A DNA stretch of 64,000 nt, taken from NCBI RefSeq assembly GCF_000517105.1, contig NZ_KI912149.1, positions 901,308 through 965,307 on the forward strand, given 5' to 3'. A program made the position numbers and the translations under genes. Position 1 is the first letter of the stretch. Every line of letters begins with the position of its first letter. This DNA comes from Fischerella sp. PCC 9605. GTDB taxonomy: Bacteria; Cyanobacteriota; Cyanobacteriia; Cyanobacteriales; Nostocaceae. The notes under the pieces were generated by a model. It was not told where the DNA came from. It was given only the letters and a program-made list of their open reading frames with translations, and did no database searches. Shown here one piece after another: positions 61,349-64,000 of this stretch.

Positions 61349-61739
61349 TGTTCTAGTTACTTTTAATGAGAACCAGCCTATTTCTCAATCAAAAGCCCTC
61401 CTCCCCATGTGAGAAAGAGGGTTGATGCTGGTTGATAAAATTTAGAAGTTAGAAATCACTTTTTGACGAAGATTTGGTGCTTATTTAAACTTTCAAACTA
61501 TTTTGGTTTGGCGTGTTAAAGACTATCTTATTGACACTTTTCTAATTTAACAATCCTTTTATGGAACTGAAGGAGGGTTATCCGTACTTTTAATGGCGAT
61601 CCCACTACTTTTATTAGAAGGATAACACGCTTTTTTTGACGTTTAATGTTCTACAGATTGGGTCTAATTTCTAATTAGTGTGTTTGATAGATTGAAGGTA
61701 GAATTGCAGATAAAATTAGAAAAATTTGTGATACGAACA
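61349..61739. other. Intergenic stretch upstream of the GDSL gene
   Basis: Contains a weak CCCTC/GAGGG hairpin (about 61398-61423) and GTTATCC/GGATAAC pair (about 61577-61626) followed by a T-run. No gene is supported. Confidence 0.35.
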
Positions 61740-62171
61740 CTAGTGAACGAGTTTAACTATTTCTGTGACTAAATCTGTAGGATCTACAGGCTTAGTTAAG
61801 TAAGCTTGAAAACCATATTTGAGAGCAAAGCCGCTCTCTTCTTGCGCGTCTATAGCCGTTACAGCAATAGCTGGAATTTTTCTCAGCGGCTCGTGAAAAT
61901 TTCTGACTTTGCTAATTAAAGAATACCCGTCAACTTCTGGCATAGCGATATCAACAATCAAAAGATGCGGTTCCAGTTGTTTTATTAGCTCTAAAGCTTC
62001 TAGGGCTGATGCTGCTGTTATCACTTGAACACCATAACCTTCAAGAAGAAAGCTAGTTAAGACACAGTTATCAATATCGTCATCAACTACAAGTATTTGC
62101 AACCCATCCAAAGGCTGAAAATCCTTTCTATCACTATTAAGATGATGATTTTCAGGAGTATTTGATACCAT
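61740..62171 (-). CDS. Single-domain response regulator (CheY-like)
   Basis: A 143-residue receiver protein. ILVVDDDIDNC holds the acidic pocket, LLIVDIAMPEVDGYS the phosphorylated Asp, IPAIAVTAIDAQEE the conserved Thr, and QAYLTKPVDPTDL the conserved Lys. The ATG at 62171 is preferred over 62198, as AGGAGG stands eight bases upstream. It has no output domain, so it probably relays phosphate from a kinase such as the hybrid kinase upstream, on the same strand 171 bases away. Confidence 0.93.
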   Translation of the reverse strand: MVSNTPENHHLNSDRKDFQPLDGLQILVVDDDIDNCVLTSFLLEGYGVQVITAASALEALELIKQLEPHLLIVDIAMPEVDGYSLISKVRNFHEPLRKIPAIAVTAIDAQEESGFALKYGFQAYLTKPVDPTDLVTEIVKLVH

Positions 62172-62342
62172 AATATCGCCTCCTATTTGCTGATTCAATT
62201 AGGGGGAAGTCCTGCTAGGGGCTAGGTGGGAACTAGCTATCTAGTGGGCACTTGAATTTATTAGTTATTAAATCAAGTTTCTCTAGCCTTAGTCTTATTC
62301 CCTAGGAAATAAATACCCGTCCAGATAGATTGCATGATGAGA

Positions 62343-64000
62343 TTAATTGCGTTTAATGAGGTTAGAAATTGCTCTGAGCAATTCCTCTGGTGATACAGGT
62401 TTAGCGATGTGCATCTGAAACCCTGCTCTAAGTGCCTGCTGCTGATTAATCTCACCTGCATAAGCAGTCAGGGCGATCGCCGGAATCTGTTGTTTCCCTT
62501 GTTCAGCTTCTATTGTTCGCACCTGTCGCATTAACATATAGCCGTCCATCTCGGGCATACCAATATCACTGAGCAACACATCTGGCTTTGCGAGTGTCAG
62601 TGCTTGTAATGCTTCCCATGCCGATGCTACTGCGGTTACGTTCGCTCCCAACTGCTCAAGTGCAAAAGCGAAAAAGTCACGGGTGTCTGCATCATCATCT
62701 ACAATCAGAATTTGTACGCCCAATAGAGGTAGAGAAACAGGAGCGGCTGTAGAGGGAGCGGCGTTTATTTCTTCTGTACTTGTTAGACCTTCCTTGATCA
62801 GCGGTAGCTTAACTGCAAAAGTTGCTCCTTGCCCCTCGCCTGGACTTTCTGCCCAAACCGTTCCGCCATGCATCTCGACCAAATGACGAACGATCGCTAA
62901 GCCTAACCCCAACCCACCAAACTTTCTAGTAGTCGTACTGTCAGCCTGACGAAAATACTCAAATACATGGGGCAAAAAGTCAGCTTTTATACCCTTACCT
63001 GTATCGCTTACCGCGATCTGAGCTTGGGAGTCGATGCACTCCAATCGAACATTTACTTTTCCTCCTGGGGGTGTGAACTTAACGGCATTTGATAGGAGGT
63101 TCCAGACAACCTGCTGTAGGCGGGCTGCATCACCCAAAACCCCACCCACATCTGGATCGAGCATCGTCTGAATACGAATAGTTTTAGCCTCCGCAGCCAA
63201 ACGCACCGTCTCCATAGCTGCCTCAATGGTGGTGACTAAATTGACAGGAGCCATGTTGAGGCTGAGTTTACCTTGCAAAATGCGAGAAACATCTAGCAAG
63301 TCTTCAATCAGTTGGGCTTGTAAGCGAGCATTGCGCTCGATCGTTTCAAGTGCTTTTTTCAGCAATGTCTCATCAATTTTACGACTCTGCAATAGTTTTG
63401 CCCAACCCAAAATCGGATTCAGTGGCGATCGCAACTCGTGAGACAGAACCGCCAAAAACTCATCTTTAATACGGTTGGCAGTTTCCGCTTCCTCTCGTGC
63501 GGTTCGTTCTCGTTCTAATAATTGCTCTCGTATTTGTTCTGCCTGTTTGCGATCGGTGATATCAAAAGCAACGCCGATCATGCGTGTAGGCCTACCCTCT
63601 GGGTTGTATTGGGCACGACCAATCGAGCGTATCCAACGCACCGTGCCATCTGCCCATTGACATCGCATCTCTACATCATAATCTTCCCGGTTGGCGATCG
63701 CTCGTTCGACTGCGGCATCAATCCGTTCTCGGTCTTCTGGATGCACTGTATTAATAAACACCTGATAATCGACATCGGCATCCGGTGCTACTCCAAATAT
63801 TGTTTTGCTGCGTTCTGACCAAAAAATTTGTCCGGACGCAATATCATAGTCCCACGTTCCTAATTCAGCACCTTCTAGGGCAAAGCGCAGGCGCTCTTCG
63901 CTCTCCTGTAGGGCTTGTTCGGCTCGCTTGCGATCACTGATATCCATTAAGGTGACACCTACACCGAGCACCTGTCCGTCTGGTAAACAGACCGGAAAAT
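62343..64000 (-). CDS. Hybrid sensor histidine kinase (PAS-PAS-HisKA-ATPase-REC), 5' end cut
   Basis: At least 552 residues, open to the window edge, so the beginning is missing. It starts inside a PAS domain (FPVCLPDGQVLGVGVTLMD), has a second PAS (LEGAELGTWDYDIASGQIFW and DITDRKQAEQI), a HisKA domain with FLAVLSHELRSPLNPIL, an ATPase domain with NAVKFTPPGGKV, VSDTGKGIKADFLPHVFEYF and GLGLGLAIVRHLVEMHGG, and a C-terminal receiver (ILIVDDDADTRDFFA, LLSDIGMPEMDGYMLM, AKPVSPEEL). All kinase boxes look intact. The receiver resembles the following single-domain regulator; together they make a phosphorelay unit. Confidence 0.93.
   Translation of the reverse strand, partial: FPVCLPDGQVLGVGVTLMDISDRKRAEQALQESEERLRFALEGAELGTWDYDIASGQIFWSERSKTIFGVAPDADVDYQVFINTVHPEDRERIDAAVERAIANREDYDVEMRCQWADGTVRWIRSIGRAQYNPEGRPTRMIGVAFDITDRKQAEQIREQLLERERTAREEAETANRIKDEFLAVLSHELRSPLNPILGWAKLLQSRKIDETLLKKALETIERNARLQAQLIEDLLDVSRILQGKLSLNMAPVNLVTTIEAAMETVRLAAEAKTIRIQTMLDPDVGGVLGDAARLQQVVWNLLSNAVKFTPPGGKVNVRLECIDSQAQIAVSDTGKGIKADFLPHVFEYFRQADSTTTRKFGGLGLGLAIVRHLVEMHGGTVWAESPGEGQGATFAVKLPLIKEGLTSTEEINAAPSTAAPVSLPLLGVQILIVDDDADTRDFFAFALEQLGANVTAVASAWEALQALTLAKPDVLLSDIGMPEMDGYMLMRQVRTIEAEQGKQQIPAIALTAYAGEINQQQALRAGFQMHIAKPVSPEELLRAISNLIKRN

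Overview
The window is chromosomal DNA of a filamentous, probably heterocyst-forming (Nostocales-type) cyanobacterium. The palindrome GCGATCGC (HIP1) recurs throughout, intergenic gaps are full of heptameric repeats and small palindromes typical of Nostoc-like genomes, and many genes are cyanobacterial or plastid-lineage families: a high-light-inducible protein, an NblB-like protein, Tab2/Atab2, CGLD27, DUF3318, an SLH porin, a TIGR02450 protein and photosystem I pieces. No rRNA, prophage, transposase or CRISPR array was seen. The one tRNA is initiator tRNA-Met.

Layout. 1-6.8 kb: truncated thymidylate synthase-like gene, hli with a match to the HLR1 light-response motif, DUF202, thioredoxin-like protein, aroA and a fused cbiG-cobJ. 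6.9-10.8 kb: two tandem large paralogues of unknown function, separated by two MITE-like elements with target-site duplications. 11.3-16.1 kb: DUF2085 membrane protein and a ribose/fructose-type ABC sugar importer (binding lipoprotein, ATPase, permease), followed by the tail of a glyoxalase-like gene. 16-23.5 kb: envelope and secreted proteins, an SLH porin, DUF1361 and a baeRF-family protein. 23.8-31.1 kb: a PEP synthase-like enzyme carrying repeat-derived insertions, MgtC, Tab2, a GxxExxY protein embedded in repeats, and glgP. 31.5-36.3 kb: S-formylglutathione hydrolase, an unknown membrane protein, an alpha/beta hydrolase, YbjN and DUF3318 proteins. 36.9-41.2 kb: queE, a STAS-sugar transferase fusion and a glycosyltransferase (exopolysaccharide), separated by a possible structured RNA and a strong terminator. 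41.5-44.4 kb: yqeK-rsfS-CGLD27-asparaginase, then tRNA-fMet. 44.7-52.9 kb: two PEP-CTERM proteins, NblB-like, CBS, class II aldolase, GDSL hydrolase, SLH lipoprotein, small Trp-rich protein. 53-64 kb: a multi-PAS histidine kinase, DoxX, a small lipoprotein, a psaB C-terminal remnant, a divergent psaJ, a PAS-Crp/Fnr regulator, DUF4383, a second GDSL hydrolase, a response regulator and a truncated hybrid kinase.

Themes. Central metabolism (aroA, cobJ, glgP, PEP synthase-like), sugar uptake, exopolysaccharide initiation and light/stress genes are interleaved, with few long operons. The most unusual layer is the repeats. Short palindromes and low-complexity G/A-rich repeats lie not only between genes but in frame inside at least three enzymes (cobJ, the PEP synthase-like gene and a histidine kinase). 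Two MITEs share the same ends but carry different core palindromes. A CACCAAGACAC-type repeat supplies start codons to neighbouring genes. The photosystem I remnants (psaB tail plus a psaJ paralogue, with three inverted repeats upstream of psaJ) are the other notable locus; psaJ is too short to appear in a typical ORF scan. All functions are assigned by reading the sequence; no database search was run.
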